Part shown: piece after piece, positions 11,431 through 19,659 of the stretch | Numbering within the stretch: the stretch's first letter is position 1 | Layout: the number at the start of each line of letters is the position of its first letter | From: Brevundimonas vitisensis | GTDB lineage: Bacteria; Pseudomonadota; Alphaproteobacteria; Caulobacterales; Caulobacteraceae | Length of the DNA: 64,000 bases | Assembly: GCF_016656965.1 (NCBI RefSeq) | Contig: NZ_CP067977.1 | Location: 2,912,717-2,976,716, forward strand | Direction of reading: 5' to 3' | Translations under genes and position numbers: made by a program | The notes under the pieces: generated by a model | Seen by the model: only the letters and a program-made list of their open reading frames with translations | What the model was told of the DNA's origin: nothing | The model's database searches: none

Positions 11431-11856
11431 ATGAAGGTCTCAGGGCCCGCAGCCCCCACGTCCCAGAGCGTCCGTGGCCCCGCCCGTGGCGCAACGGGCT
11501 TTGCTCTGCCTCAGGCGGGTTCGACAGGTGCCGCCGGTGCCGCCGCAGCCAGTGCACCGGCATCTGGTGTCGGTGACATTTCGGCCCTGATGGCCCTGCA
11601 GGGGGTCGAGGATGCGACCGAACGTCGTCGACGGGCGGTGCGCCGGGGCTTTGGCCTGCTGGATCGCCTGGACGACCTGAAACTGGCTCTGCTGGCGGGC
11701 GATGCAGGAGAGGCCGCTCTGGGTCGACTGTCCCGGAGCATTTCGGACGATCGGCCGACCGACCTCCAGCCCGACCTGGCAGGAGTTCTGGACCAGATCG
11801 AACTGCGTGCGGCGGTGGAACTGGCCAAGGCAGAAGTTCGCCGCACTGCAACATAA
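11431..11856 (+). CDS. fliX: FliX, flagellar assembly regulator
   Basis: A 141-residue protein starting MKVSGPAAP. The N-terminal third is Ala/Gly/Pro-rich and low in complexity. The rest is the conserved FliX body (ALMALQGVEDATERRRRAVRRGFGLLDRLDDLKLALLAGD ... LDQIELRAAVELAK). In Caulobacter, FliX couples early basal-body assembly to activity of the sigma-54 activator FlbD. The start at 11431 is chosen because family members begin MKVS; an upstream in-frame ATG at 11401 adds an unlikely tail. Divergent from flgI. Confidence 0.9.
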   Translation: MKVSGPAAPTSQSVRGPARGATGFALPQAGSTGAAGAAAASAPASGVGDISALMALQGVEDATERRRRAVRRGFGLLDRLDDLKLALLAGDAGEAALGRLSRSISDDRPTDLQPDLAGVLDQIELRAAVELAKAEVRRTAT

Positions 11857-11925
11857 GTCACGGAAACGGCGCTGAAATCATGCCCCGAATAGGGGAGGTG
11901 ATGGAGAAATGTCACGCGCCCCACG

Positions 11926-11941
11926 TTAATGAAGCTTAACC
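11926..11941 (+). promoter_or_regulatory. Near-consensus CtrA box upstream of dksA
   Basis: TTAATGAAGCTTAACC carries two TTAA half-sites separated by six bases, one base short of the CtrA consensus TTAA-N7-TTAA. It lies about 85 bases before the dksA start. It could be a functional variant or chance. Confidence 0.3.
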
Positions 11942-12023
11942 GGGACGTGTTCTCAAATGCTTTGTTGCCGCGACTCGTGACCCTGCCTATAGGCATCGCA
12001 GCGTCACTGGGGGGCGCGAACGG

Positions 12024-12473
12024 ATGAGCGTGAGTGCGATGAACGCATTGGCGTCAGTGGTGGCCGAAGACTCGACGGGCTATCGCCCGTCGGACGACGA
12101 GCCCTTCATGAACGAGCGTCAGCTGGCCTATTTCAAGGCCAAGCTTCTGTCCTGGAAGGAAGACATCCTGCGCGAGTCGCGTGGGACGGTCGTCAATCTG
12201 AAGGCGGAGACGGAAAACCATCCCGATCTGGTGGATCGAGCGTCGTCCGAGTCCGACCGGGCTCTGGAACTGCGCACGCGGGACCGACAGCGCAAACTGA
12301 TCTCCAAGATCGAGGAAGCGTTGCGGAGGATTGAGGACGGCTCCTACGGCTATTGCGAGGAAACCGGCGAGCCCATCACCCTGGGGCGGCTGGAAGCGCG
12401 GCCGACCGCCACTCTCTCGGTCGAGGCGCAGGAACGTCACGAGCGCCGAGAGCGCGTCCACCGCGACGACTGA
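12024..12473 (+). CDS. dksA: DksA, RNA polymerase-binding stringent-response factor (one-cysteine form)
   Basis: A 149-residue DksA. The coiled coil is clear (NERQLAYFKAKLLSWKEDIL ... DRASSESDRALELRTRDRQRKLISKIEEALRRI), including the tip residues D and A in LVDRASSESD. The zinc-finger region reads YGYCEETGEPITLGRLEARPTATLSVEAQ, so the four canonical cysteine positions are C-T-S-A and zinc should not bind as in E. coli. One-cysteine DksA proteins are known from alphaproteobacteria such as Rhodobacter sphaeroides and remain functional. The gene lies downstream of fliX, an arrangement like that in Caulobacter, and 75 bases before gltX. Confidence 0.93.
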   Translation: MSVSAMNALASVVAEDSTGYRPSDDEPFMNERQLAYFKAKLLSWKEDILRESRGTVVNLKAETENHPDLVDRASSESDRALELRTRDRQRKLISKIEEALRRIEDGSYGYCEETGEPITLGRLEARPTATLSVEAQERHERRERVHRDD

Positions 12474-12548
12474 CTGTCTTTCGACCGCGCCTTGACTTCA
12501 CCCGTCGGCTGACCGACCTACGCGCCTCGCTTTCGAGGTCGTCTGCCT

Positions 12549-13898
12549 ATGTCCGTCAAGGTCCGTTTCGCTCCATCCCCGACCGGCAAGTTGCATGTCG
12601 GCAATGTCCGCACCGCCCTGGTCAATTGGCTGTTTGCGAAAGGGCAGGGGGGGCAGTTCGTGCTGCGGATCGACGATACCGATCTGGCGCGGTCCACGCC
12701 CGAATTCGAGCAGGGAATCGAGGATGACCTGACTTGGCTGGGCCTGGTCTGGGACGAACGGCACAATCAGTCCAAGCGCTTTGATCGCTATGAGGCCGCA
12801 GCCGACCTGCTGAAGGCGGCCGGGCGGCTATACGCCTGCTACGACACCGCCGAAGAACTGGACCGGCGCCGCAAGGTCCAGCTGTCCCGCGGACTGCCGC
12901 CGATCTATGACCGCGCGGGGCTGAACCTGACGGATGCGGAAAAGGCGGCTTTTGAGGCCGAGGGGCGCAAGCCGCACTGGCGCTTCCGGCTGGATGGTCG
13001 TCGCGTCGCCTGGGAAGACCTGTCGCGAGGGCATGCGGAGGTGGACACCGCCTCCATGTCCGACCCGGTCCTGATCCGCGAGGACGGGCTGTTTCTTTAT
13101 ACCCTGCCGTCGGTGGTCGATGATCTGGACATGGCCATCAGCCATGTGATCCGGGGTGAGGACCACGTCACCAACACCGGCGCGCAGATCGAAATCTTTG
13201 AAGCGCTGATCGCGGCCGGCTGGGCCGGATCCGTGCCGGGTTTCGCCCACATGCCTCTGTTGGTCGGCGCGGACGGACAGGCGCTGTCGAAACGGCTGGG
13301 GTCGCTGTCGATCGCCGAGATGCGCGAGCAGGGCTATGAGCCGATCGCCATCACCAGCCATCTGGGACGCATCGGCACCTCCGACCCGCTGGAAGTGGCC
13401 CCCTCGGTCGAGGCTTTGGGCACGGGCTTTGCCTTTTCCAAGATGGGCCGGTCTCCGGCCCGTTACGACACTGCGGATCTGGACCGGCTGAACGCTCAGG
13501 CCCTGCACGCCATGCCCTATGACGATGTACGCTCACGCCTCGCGGATCTGGAGTGCGACCTGGGCGAGATCTTCTGGAACGCGGTCCGGTCGAACCTGCA
13601 GAAATTCAGCGATGTCGTTGAAATGGCGAAGATCGTCCAGGGACCCGTGACGCCGGTGATCGAGGATACGGCTTTCGCGGCGGCAGCCCTGGATCAACTG
13701 CCGGCGAGCATCGGCTCGGATGTCTGGGCGACCTGGACACAGGCTGTGAAGGAGGCCACCGGGGCCAAGGGCAAGGGGCTGTTCATGCCGCTGCGGCTGA
13801 TCCTGACTGGCCAGGCCCATGGGCCCGACATGGCCACCCTGGTGCCGCTGATCGATCGCGACCTTATCGTGCGTCGGTTGAAGGGCGAGACGGCCTGA
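12549..13898 (+). CDS. gltX: Glutamate-tRNA ligase
   Basis: Class I aminoacyl-tRNA synthetase, 449 residues. The HIGH-type motif is FAPSPTGKLHVGNVRTAL near residue 8 and the KMSKS-type motif is ALSKRLGS near residue 243. The C-terminal anticodon-binding region ends with FMPLRLILTGQAHGPDM. Alphaproteobacteria usually carry two GltX paralogues; the LSKR form of the signature and the short length fit the GltX2 type, so this copy might favour tRNA-Gln or be the discriminating enzyme. That cannot be decided here. Confidence 0.95.
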   Translation: MSVKVRFAPSPTGKLHVGNVRTALVNWLFAKGQGGQFVLRIDDTDLARSTPEFEQGIEDDLTWLGLVWDERHNQSKRFDRYEAAADLLKAAGRLYACYDTAEELDRRRKVQLSRGLPPIYDRAGLNLTDAEKAAFEAEGRKPHWRFRLDGRRVAWEDLSRGHAEVDTASMSDPVLIREDGLFLYTLPSVVDDLDMAISHVIRGEDHVTNTGAQIEIFEALIAAGWAGSVPGFAHMPLLVGADGQALSKRLGSLSIAEMREQGYEPIAITSHLGRIGTSDPLEVAPSVEALGTGFAFSKMGRSPARYDTADLDRLNAQALHAMPYDDVRSRLADLECDLGEIFWNAVRSNLQKFSDVVEMAKIVQGPVTPVIEDTAFAAAALDQLPASIGSDVWATWTQAVKEATGAKGKGLFMPLRLILTGQAHGPDMATLVPLIDRDLIVRRLKGETA

Positions 13899-13928
13899 CG
13901 GCCGCCTCGCTGTCTTCAGTCAAAGCTA

Positions 13929-14219
13929 TCAGGCGTTGCAGGTGGCCAGTTGTTCGGCCGACAGCGTCGTGCCGCGATAGGAAAAGGCCGTGACCTTGCC
14001 CAGTCGCTGAACTACGCGGCGGCAGGCGCGGGTGGCAGGCTGGTTGGCGCCGCCCGAGGCGGTGCAGGTCGTCCCTTCGCAGATCCAGGTCGTGCCGTCG
14101 ACGATGACACGCGACGGGGCAGCGGTCGGCTGAGCCAGGGTCAGGCTGGTGGGGGCAGGCGTCTGGGCAACGGCGGGGGCGGCGGCAAACAGGGCCGCAG
14201 CGATCATCAGGGCACGCAT
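13929..14219 (-). CDS. CC_3452-family small secreted protein
   Basis: A 96-residue protein starting MRALMIAAALFAAAPAVAQ, a Sec signal peptide. The mature part carries VDGTTWICEGTTCTASGG, RACRRVVQRLGKVTAFSYRG and a terminal ATCN; these paired cysteines and the ACRR motif match the CC_3452 family known from Caulobacterales. Function unknown; the cysteines suggest disulfides in the periplasm. The start at 14219 is preferred because the signal peptide begins there and AGGAGG lies six bases upstream. Confidence 0.75.
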   Translation of the reverse strand: MRALMIAAALFAAAPAVAQTPAPTSLTLAQPTAAPSRVIVDGTTWICEGTTCTASGGANQPATRACRRVVQRLGKVTAFSYRGTTLSAEQLATCNA

Positions 14220-14322
14220 GAGGAGGTCTCCGGAAAGAGCGGGGCGACAGGCCCGAAGGCGCACTGTCAGTTTTCCAAAGCAACTGTCAAGTCGCTTTTC
14301 CCTGTCGGTGACCGATGTTTAC

Positions 14323-14925
14323 TTATCGATGATCATATTTCAAGGCGGGCCCGCTGGGGGCTGTAATCGCCGCCATTGCGGCCTCGACGGTGTCGCAGAC
14401 CTGCCAGGCGTCCAGGAACCACGCCGGGGTCATCCCTTCCGCGACATTGTGCTGCATCATGGCAAGGAAGGTGTCCCAGAAGCCGTCGATGTTCAGGAAG
14501 ACGATCGGCTTGGCGTGAAGGTCCAGCCGCTTCCACGAAAGCAGTTCGATGGCCTCTTCCAGGGTGCCGATCCCGCCAGGGGCCACCACGAAGGCGTCGG
14601 ACTGATCGTACATCAGCTGCTTGCGCTCATGCATGGAGGTGACGACGATCGTCTCGACGTCGTCGAACAGACGCTCGCGGCTGCGCAGGAAGCCCGGCAT
14701 GATGCCCAGCACGCGTCCGCCCTCGGCATGGGCGGCCCGCGCTGATGCGCCCATCAGCCCGACACCGCCGCCGCCATAGACCAGCCGCCAGCCCGCCCGT
14801 GCCGTGGCCGTGCCGAAATCGCGCGCGGCCTGGAGATAGCGTTCGGCAGCGGTTTCTGAGGAGCCGCAGAACAGACAGACCGAACGACCTTCGAACGGCA
14901 GGATGGAATCGGCGGGGGAAGACAT
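14323..14925 (-). CDS. LOG-family nucleotide 5'-monophosphate phosphoribohydrolase
   Basis: A 200-residue Rossmann-fold protein with the LOG signature PGGIGTLEEAIELLSW near residue 115 and the N-terminal VCLFCGSS ... LVYGGGGVGLMG nucleotide-binding region. Family members hydrolyse cytokinin riboside 5'-monophosphates or other nucleoside monophosphates (earlier annotated as lysine decarboxylase-like). The start at 14925 (MSSPADSIL) is chosen because residues upstream run antisense through the next gene and do not belong to the family. Confidence 0.9.
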   Translation of the reverse strand: MSSPADSILPFEGRSVCLFCGSSETAAERYLQAARDFGTATARAGWRLVYGGGGVGLMGASARAAHAEGGRVLGIMPGFLRSRERLFDDVETIVVTSMHERKQLMYDQSDAFVVAPGGIGTLEEAIELLSWKRLDLHAKPIVFLNIDGFWDTFLAMMQHNVAEGMTPAWFLDAWQVCDTVEAAMAAITAPSGPALKYDHR

Positions 14926-15006
14926 GAAGCCTCGGTGACACAGATGAGAGACAGCCGCGACCATCGCCGCTATCAGGGGGGAAGCCATATAGCCGGGATT
15001 CTGCCG

Positions 15007-15753
15007 ATGATACGTTCGATTGCGAGCGACTACCGGATGGCCGCCTTGATGATGGGGCTTGTGCTGACGTCCTGCTCGGCACCGACCGAAGCGCCGGAGC
15101 GTACGCCTGCCGCTGAATCGTCGCACGACTGGGTCGTTCCGCCGCGGGTTGAAACGGTGCGCGCCGACGCCGGCAGCCTGGTCTTCGCGGGCCAGGGGCA
15201 GCCGGGCGGCCGGGTGGTCCTGCGCACGGATACCGGGGCCGCCTTCGCAGCCGTGGCCAATGCCGATGGGCGTTTCGAGATTCGTATGGTGCGGCCGACA
15301 GGCGACCTCATCCTTCATCCCGAGACTCAGAGGGGTCAGGACGCGGCCCCGTCTCCGGAAACGATTCTGATTCTGGCCGGGGGCCCCATCGCCTTGCTGT
15401 CACCCGGGATACCTTCGCGTCGGCTTGATGCCGGGCCGTCTCTGGGGGCCGTTGATTCCGATGGGCGGGTCATGGTCCTGTCGGGCCGTGCTGCGCCCGA
15501 GACGACGGTCGCGGTCGCGGTTTCGGGCCAGGACGTCCCGATGAAGGTCGTCGCGGACGGAAATGGAAACTGGATGACGGTCCTGCCCGCTACGGGCGGA
15601 GTGCCCATCCGGCTCGGCGATGAATCCTATGCCTATCCAGGCAGGCCCGCCGATACAGGTGGCTTTCAGGTGATGCCGGCCGGGGAGGGCTGGACCGTTC
15701 AATGGTCCGCGCCCGATAGCGCGCGCCAGACGACCTGGCTGCCCACGACCTGA
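15007..15753 (+). CDS. Lipoprotein of unknown function
   Basis: A 248-residue protein starting MIRSIASDYRMAALMMGLVLTSC, with lipobox LTSC and predicted lipidation at Cys23. The mature part is rich in beta-type segments (SLVFAGQGQPGGRVVLRTDTGAAFAAVANADGRFEI; VMVLSGRAAPETTVAVAVSG), suggesting two Ig-like or Big-type repeats with a GxAxPxxxVxV pattern. I do not recognise a named family. An upstream in-frame start at 14935 would overlap the LOG leader region and hide the signal peptide. Confidence 0.65.
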   Translation: MIRSIASDYRMAALMMGLVLTSCSAPTEAPERTPAAESSHDWVVPPRVETVRADAGSLVFAGQGQPGGRVVLRTDTGAAFAAVANADGRFEIRMVRPTGDLILHPETQRGQDAAPSPETILILAGGPIALLSPGIPSRRLDAGPSLGAVDSDGRVMVLSGRAAPETTVAVAVSGQDVPMKVVADGNGNWMTVLPATGGVPIRLGDESYAYPGRPADTGGFQVMPAGEGWTVQWSAPDSARQTTWLPTT

Positions 15754-15772
15754 AATGATGGGAAAGGCGAGC

Positions 15773-15847
15773 TGGCTCCGCGGGTAGGATTCGAACCTAC
15801 GACCAGCCGATTAACAGTCGGCTGCTCTACCACTGAGCTACCGCGGA
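15773..15847 (-). tRNA. tRNA-Asn (GTT)
   Basis: Cloverleaf on the minus strand: acceptor TCCGCGG/CCGCGGA, D arm GTAGCTCAGTGGTAGAGC, anticodon stem-loop CCGACTGTTAATCGG with anticodon GTT, and T arm GGTTCGAATCC. G is the discriminator and CCA is encoded. All stems pair. Confidence 0.97.
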
Positions 15848-15914
15848 TCAGTTGCTCGAGAAGGCGCGGGGTATAGCAGCGCGTGCGCGGTGTGCAACGG
15901 CTAAAGTGCGTAAC

Positions 15915-16715
15915 ATGAGCCCTATTATCATCAATGACCCGTTTGATCCCCGCATCGCAGCCTATCGCGACATACGCGAACGCGATTTGACGCGGCGAAA
16001 CGGCCAGTTCGTGGCCGAGGGCGAGGTCGTCCTGAACATCCTTACGTCCACAGCCTCGCTGTGCCGCCCGATTTCAGTGCTGATTGATTCGCGCCGGTTT
16101 GAGGGGCTGCAGCCTGTGCTTCAGGCCCTGGACGCGGATGTGCCGGTCTATGCGGCGTCCCAGCCGGTGCTGGATGCGATCGCGGGCTTCCACCTTCATC
16201 GCGGCATTCTGGCCCTGGGGGCAAAACCTGGGCCCATCAATGCCGGGTCGTTCCTTTCGGCCCTGACGGACAGGTCCACGGTGGTTGTGGCCTGCGGCAT
16301 CGGCAACCACGACAATATGGGCGGCATATTCCGGTCTGCAGCCGCCTTTGGGGCTGACGGCGTCATTCTGGATGAGCGCTGCTGCGACCCCTTCTATCGG
16401 AAGGCGATCCGAGTCTCCGTCGGGGCAGTTCTGCGCACGCCCATCGTGGCCATGGGTGCCGCTGAACAGATCGTCGACCGCCTTTTGCACCAGGGCGTGG
16501 GCGTGGTGGCGATGACGCCCTCCGCAGAAGAGCCCCTGAGGGCCGCACGCCGCAATGGCCCGACTGCCATCGTCTTGGGATCGGAGGGGCCGGGCCTCGA
16601 CCCGTCGGTCATCGCCCGTTGCCGAGCGGTGAGCATTCCGATGTCGGGCGGGTTTGATTCGCTGAACGTGGCCACGGCCGGTGCCATCGCCCTTCATCAC
16701 TTCACGCGCGCCTGA
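15915..16715 (+). CDS. SpoU/TrmH-family RNA 2'-O-methyltransferase
   Basis: A 266-residue SPOUT-class methyltransferase. The three family motifs are GNHDNMGGIFRSAAAFG near residue 137, IVLGSEGPGLD near residue 217 and IPMSGGFDSLNVATAGAIALHH near the C-terminus, together forming the SAM-binding trefoil knot. An N-terminal substrate-binding domain of about 100 residues precedes them, as in 23S rRNA or tRNA 2'-O-ribose methylases. The exact target is not evident. The start MSPIIIND is chosen because upstream codons run into the tRNA-Asn gene. Confidence 0.92.
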   Translation: MSPIIINDPFDPRIAAYRDIRERDLTRRNGQFVAEGEVVLNILTSTASLCRPISVLIDSRRFEGLQPVLQALDADVPVYAASQPVLDAIAGFHLHRGILALGAKPGPINAGSFLSALTDRSTVVVACGIGNHDNMGGIFRSAAAFGADGVILDERCCDPFYRKAIRVSVGAVLRTPIVAMGAAEQIVDRLLHQGVGVVAMTPSAEEPLRAARRNGPTAIVLGSEGPGLDPSVIARCRAVSIPMSGGFDSLNVATAGAIALHHFTRA

Positions 16716-16811
16716 CCGAGAGGATCACAGGATCGTCAATCCTTTAACCCTTTATACACCTTGTCGCGTGGTCGGGACTGTGGCGGTAATAGGGCGTCTG
16801 GGGAGATGATT

Positions 16812-16928
16812 ATGTTCGGCGTATTCGATTTCTTGAGCAAAAATGCCCGCGTCGCGGTGGTCGCTGGGCTTGTAATCGGCGCGGTCGGTGCGGCCGGAGC
16901 CATCGGCTGGATCACCGCCCCGGTCTGA
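16812..16928 (+). CDS. Small single-pass membrane peptide (38 aa)
   Basis: A 38-codon frame beginning MFGVFDFLSKNARVAV, with one Gly/Ala-rich helix (residues about 13-32) and a short C-terminal tail. GGGGAG lies at good spacing before the ATG; an in-frame ATG two codons earlier would be too close to it. It stands alone between a methyltransferase gene and tRNA-Cys. Function unknown. Confidence 0.5.
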   Translation: MFGVFDFLSKNARVAVVAGLVIGAVGAAGAIGWITAPV

Positions 16929-16994
16929 CCCGGCTGCGCCAAGGCCTTTGCGGGCCAAGCCCGCCTTCTGGCCGGCTGTGTCGTTCCATCGCGA

Positions 16995-17068
16995 TGGAGG
17001 CCTGACCCGGAATCGAACCGGGGTGCACGGATTTGCAGTCCGCTGCGTAACCACTCCGCCATCAGGCC
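16995..17068 (-). tRNA. tRNA-Cys (GCA)
   Basis: Cloverleaf on the minus strand: acceptor GGCCTGA/TCAGGCC, D arm GGCGGAGTGGTTACGC, anticodon stem-loop CGGACTGCAAATCCG with anticodon GCA, and T arm GGTTCGAATCC. The discriminator is T and CCA is encoded. Confidence 0.96.
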
Positions 17069-17190
17069 GTGACCCCACCGAAAAACGGGGTCGCGTCGTC
17101 GCGAGGGGCGTTCGCTATCAGATCGCATTGTCCGCCGCAACGCGTGGACCTATAAGCAGCCGATATTTCCAGCCGGATAACAGGAATCAG

Positions 17191-17820
17191 ATGGACTTCG
17201 CCGCTGCGCGCAAGGTCATGGTGGACTCGCAGGTCCGCGTGAACGACGTCACCGACCGATCCTTGCAGGCCGCCCTGTTGGGCGTAGAGCGGGAGCGCTT
17301 CTGTGCACCCGACCGTGCTTTTTCCGCCTATGCCGAGGTCGAGCCCGAGATCGTGCCCGGTCGTCGGCTGATGCTGCCGCGCGATCTGTCCAAGCTGCTG
17401 ATGGCGACCGAAGCGCGTTCCGGCGAAAAGGCCCTGGTGCTGGCAGGCCCCTATGCGGCGGCGGTTCTGGCGCGGCTGGGCCTTTCCGTCACGGCGCAGG
17501 AATCCGATGCGACCGTTTTCGAAGTGGTGGGCGAGTCTTTGGCAGAGGCGGGCGTGACCACGGTTACGGCACCGCTGTCGGCCCCGCACGGCCAGGATTG
17601 GGATCTGATTGTCAGCGAGGCAGCCTGTCCGGTGCGGCCTCAGGCCTGGCTGGATGCTCTGCGCGTGGGCGGCCGTGCCGTTCTGGTTGAGCGGTCCGGT
17701 CCCATAGGCAAGGCGGTTCTGTATGTCCGCGGCGCGGACGGCCTGTCGCGCCGTGAGCTGTTCGACGCATCGCCGCAGGTGCTGGCCGAACTGATGCCGG
17801 AACCCACCTTCGCGCTGTAA
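17191..17820 (+). CDS. Pcm-like protein (L-isoaspartate O-methyltransferase family), SAM site degenerate
   Basis: A 209-residue member of the Pcm family: MDFAAARKVMVDSQVRVNDVTDRSLQAALLGVERERFCAPD matches the N-terminus, and the helix of the Rossmann domain follows. The glycine-rich SAM-binding motif I, normally like VLxVGxGTGY, reads ALVLAGPYAAAVLARLG, so most of its glycines are lost and catalysis is doubtful. The position directly before tolC is conserved in alphaproteobacteria. The start is fixed by the family N-terminus; upstream codons cross tRNA-Cys. Confidence 0.8.
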   Translation: MDFAAARKVMVDSQVRVNDVTDRSLQAALLGVERERFCAPDRAFSAYAEVEPEIVPGRRLMLPRDLSKLLMATEARSGEKALVLAGPYAAAVLARLGLSVTAQESDATVFEVVGESLAEAGVTTVTAPLSAPHGQDWDLIVSEAACPVRPQAWLDALRVGGRAVLVERSGPIGKAVLYVRGADGLSRRELFDASPQVLAELMPEPTFAL

Positions 17821-17949
17821 GGGCAACAGGCCGACGGAATGGACCGTCTGCCGCGTGAAAAAAACTTAACTGGCGTGGGGCGTAGTGTTCTCGCACTAGG
17901 CAATGCAGACAGATGGGCGTCCTGACGGGGCGTCAGGCAGGATCAGGTC

Positions 17950-19515
17950 ATGTTCATACGCTCTCGCGCGCTCGCAACCGTCGCCATGGTCGCCCTGATG
18001 GCGGGCGTCGGCGCACCGGCTCTGGCCCAGGTCGCTCAGGACCCTGCAAACCAGGAAACGCTGCAGCAGGCGCTCGGTCTGGCGTACCGGACCAATCCGA
18101 CCTTGCTGGCGCAACGCGCCAGCCAGCGGGCGCTGGATGAATCGATCGTCCAGGCGCGCTCGGGCCTGCGGCCTACGCTCGATGTCAGCGGCAGCGCCGG
18201 ATACAGCTATTCGGAAAACGCGGGCGGTCCCCAGCAGATCGACACCAACAACGACGGCATTCCGGACACGACGATCAATGTGCCGGCCAGCAACAGCGAT
18301 TCGACGTCCGGCGGCGTCAGTGTCGGTCTGTCCCAAACCCTTTATTCCGGCGGTCGGATCGCCCTCGGCATCACGGCGGCGGAAGCTAATGTCCTGGCAG
18401 GCCGCGAGAACCTGCGCGAGATCGAGCAGCAGGTCCTGGCCTCGGTGATCCAGGCCTATGCGGATGTGATCCGCGACGTCGAGATTCTGCGCATCCGCGA
18501 AGAGAACCTGACCGTCCTGCAACGTCAGCTGGACGAGGCCGGGGCCCGGTTCGAAGTCGGCGAGATCACGCGCACAGACGTCGCCCAGGCCGAGGCCCGC
18601 CTGGCCCAGTCCGAATCCGATCTGGCCAACGCTCGTGCTCAGCTGTCGGTCAGCCGTGCCGCCTATGCCGCCGTGGTCGGCCAGGCGCCGGGCAATCTGG
18701 CCCCCATGCCGCAACTGCCCGGCGTGCCTACGGATTTCGACGCGGCTCTGGACATCGCCCTGCAGGAGAACCCGGGCGTGCTGGCGGCGGCCTATAATCT
18801 TCGGGCCGCCGAGGCCGCCGTCGCTCAGGCCCGCGCTGAATATCTTCCGTCCGTGCGGGTGTCGGCCTCCTACGGCGGTTCCACCAACGATCTTTCGAAC
18901 TTCGACCTGGCCGATCGCACGGCCTTCCAGGCGACGGCCTCGGTCTCGGTGCCCTTGTTCACCGGCGGCTTGAACCGTTCGCGGGTGTCGCAGGCGCTGG
19001 AGCGCGCCAACGTTGCCCAGATCAATGTGGAGGGCGAGCGCCGCAACGTCCTGCAGTCGGTCAGTTCGGCCTATGCTCAGGTGGTGTCCGCCCGCTCGAC
19101 CCTGGCGGCTGGAGAGGAATCGGTTCGCGCCGCCCGCGTCGCCGCCGAGGGTGTGAGGCAGGAGGCGCAGGTCGGCCTGCGCACCACCCTGGACGTTTTG
19201 AACCAGGAATTGGAACTGCGCTCCGCCGAAGTCGCCCTGGCCAATGCCCGTCGCAACGAATACGTGGCCCAGGCCCAGCTGCTGGCGGCCATGGGACGCC
19301 TGGAAGGGGCCGATCTGGTCTCGGGTATCGAGGTCTATGATCCGGCGGACAACTACAACCGGGTTCGCAACAACGGGGCCCTGCCGTGGGATGGCATCAT
19401 CGAGACGATCGATCGGATCGCTGCGCCGCCCATCGTGCCCGCCAACGATGCCGAGGACGCGCCCATCGACACCCAGCTGAAGGACGAGGTCATTCAGACC
19501 GCACCCCGGAACTGA
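17950..19515 (+). CDS. tolC: TolC-family outer-membrane efflux/secretion channel
   Basis: A 521-residue outer-membrane protein with signal peptide (cleavage after ALAQ near residue 26). It shows the duplicated TolC architecture: long helical blocks with heptad patterns (residues about 170-240 and 385-450) separated by beta strands. Family segments include SQTLYSGGRI, VSVPLFTGGLNRSRV and VLNQELELRSAEVALANARRNEYVAQAQLLAAMGRL. It serves as exit duct for type I secretion or RND pumps; in Caulobacter the homologue exports the S-layer protein. Preceded by the Pcm-like gene. Confidence 0.93.
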   Translation: MFIRSRALATVAMVALMAGVGAPALAQVAQDPANQETLQQALGLAYRTNPTLLAQRASQRALDESIVQARSGLRPTLDVSGSAGYSYSENAGGPQQIDTNNDGIPDTTINVPASNSDSTSGGVSVGLSQTLYSGGRIALGITAAEANVLAGRENLREIEQQVLASVIQAYADVIRDVEILRIREENLTVLQRQLDEAGARFEVGEITRTDVAQAEARLAQSESDLANARAQLSVSRAAYAAVVGQAPGNLAPMPQLPGVPTDFDAALDIALQENPGVLAAAYNLRAAEAAVAQARAEYLPSVRVSASYGGSTNDLSNFDLADRTAFQATASVSVPLFTGGLNRSRVSQALERANVAQINVEGERRNVLQSVSSAYAQVVSARSTLAAGEESVRAARVAAEGVRQEAQVGLRTTLDVLNQELELRSAEVALANARRNEYVAQAQLLAAMGRLEGADLVSGIEVYDPADNYNRVRNNGALPWDGIIETIDRIAAPPIVPANDAEDAPIDTQLKDEVIQTAPRN

Positions 19516-19521
19516 GGCCCA

Positions 19522-19533
19522 GTTAACCAAACA
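19522..19533 (+). promoter_or_regulatory. CtrA-type half site upstream of popZ
   Basis: GTTAACCAAACA, identical over 12 bases to the element before fliX (11372-11383), lies about 127 bases before the popZ ATG. TTAACC is a CtrA half-site; no second half-site at the standard spacing is visible. Confidence 0.35.
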
Positions 19534-19659
19534 GGCGAAAAACTGCCGTTGATTCCAGAAGGCGTTGATGCGACGACAGGGGTGAGGCGGAGTGGCAGCG
19601 GCCGCTCCCGTCCTGTCCGTTTCCGCATTGTGCGTCCCGCCTTTGTCCAGGGTTGAGCC

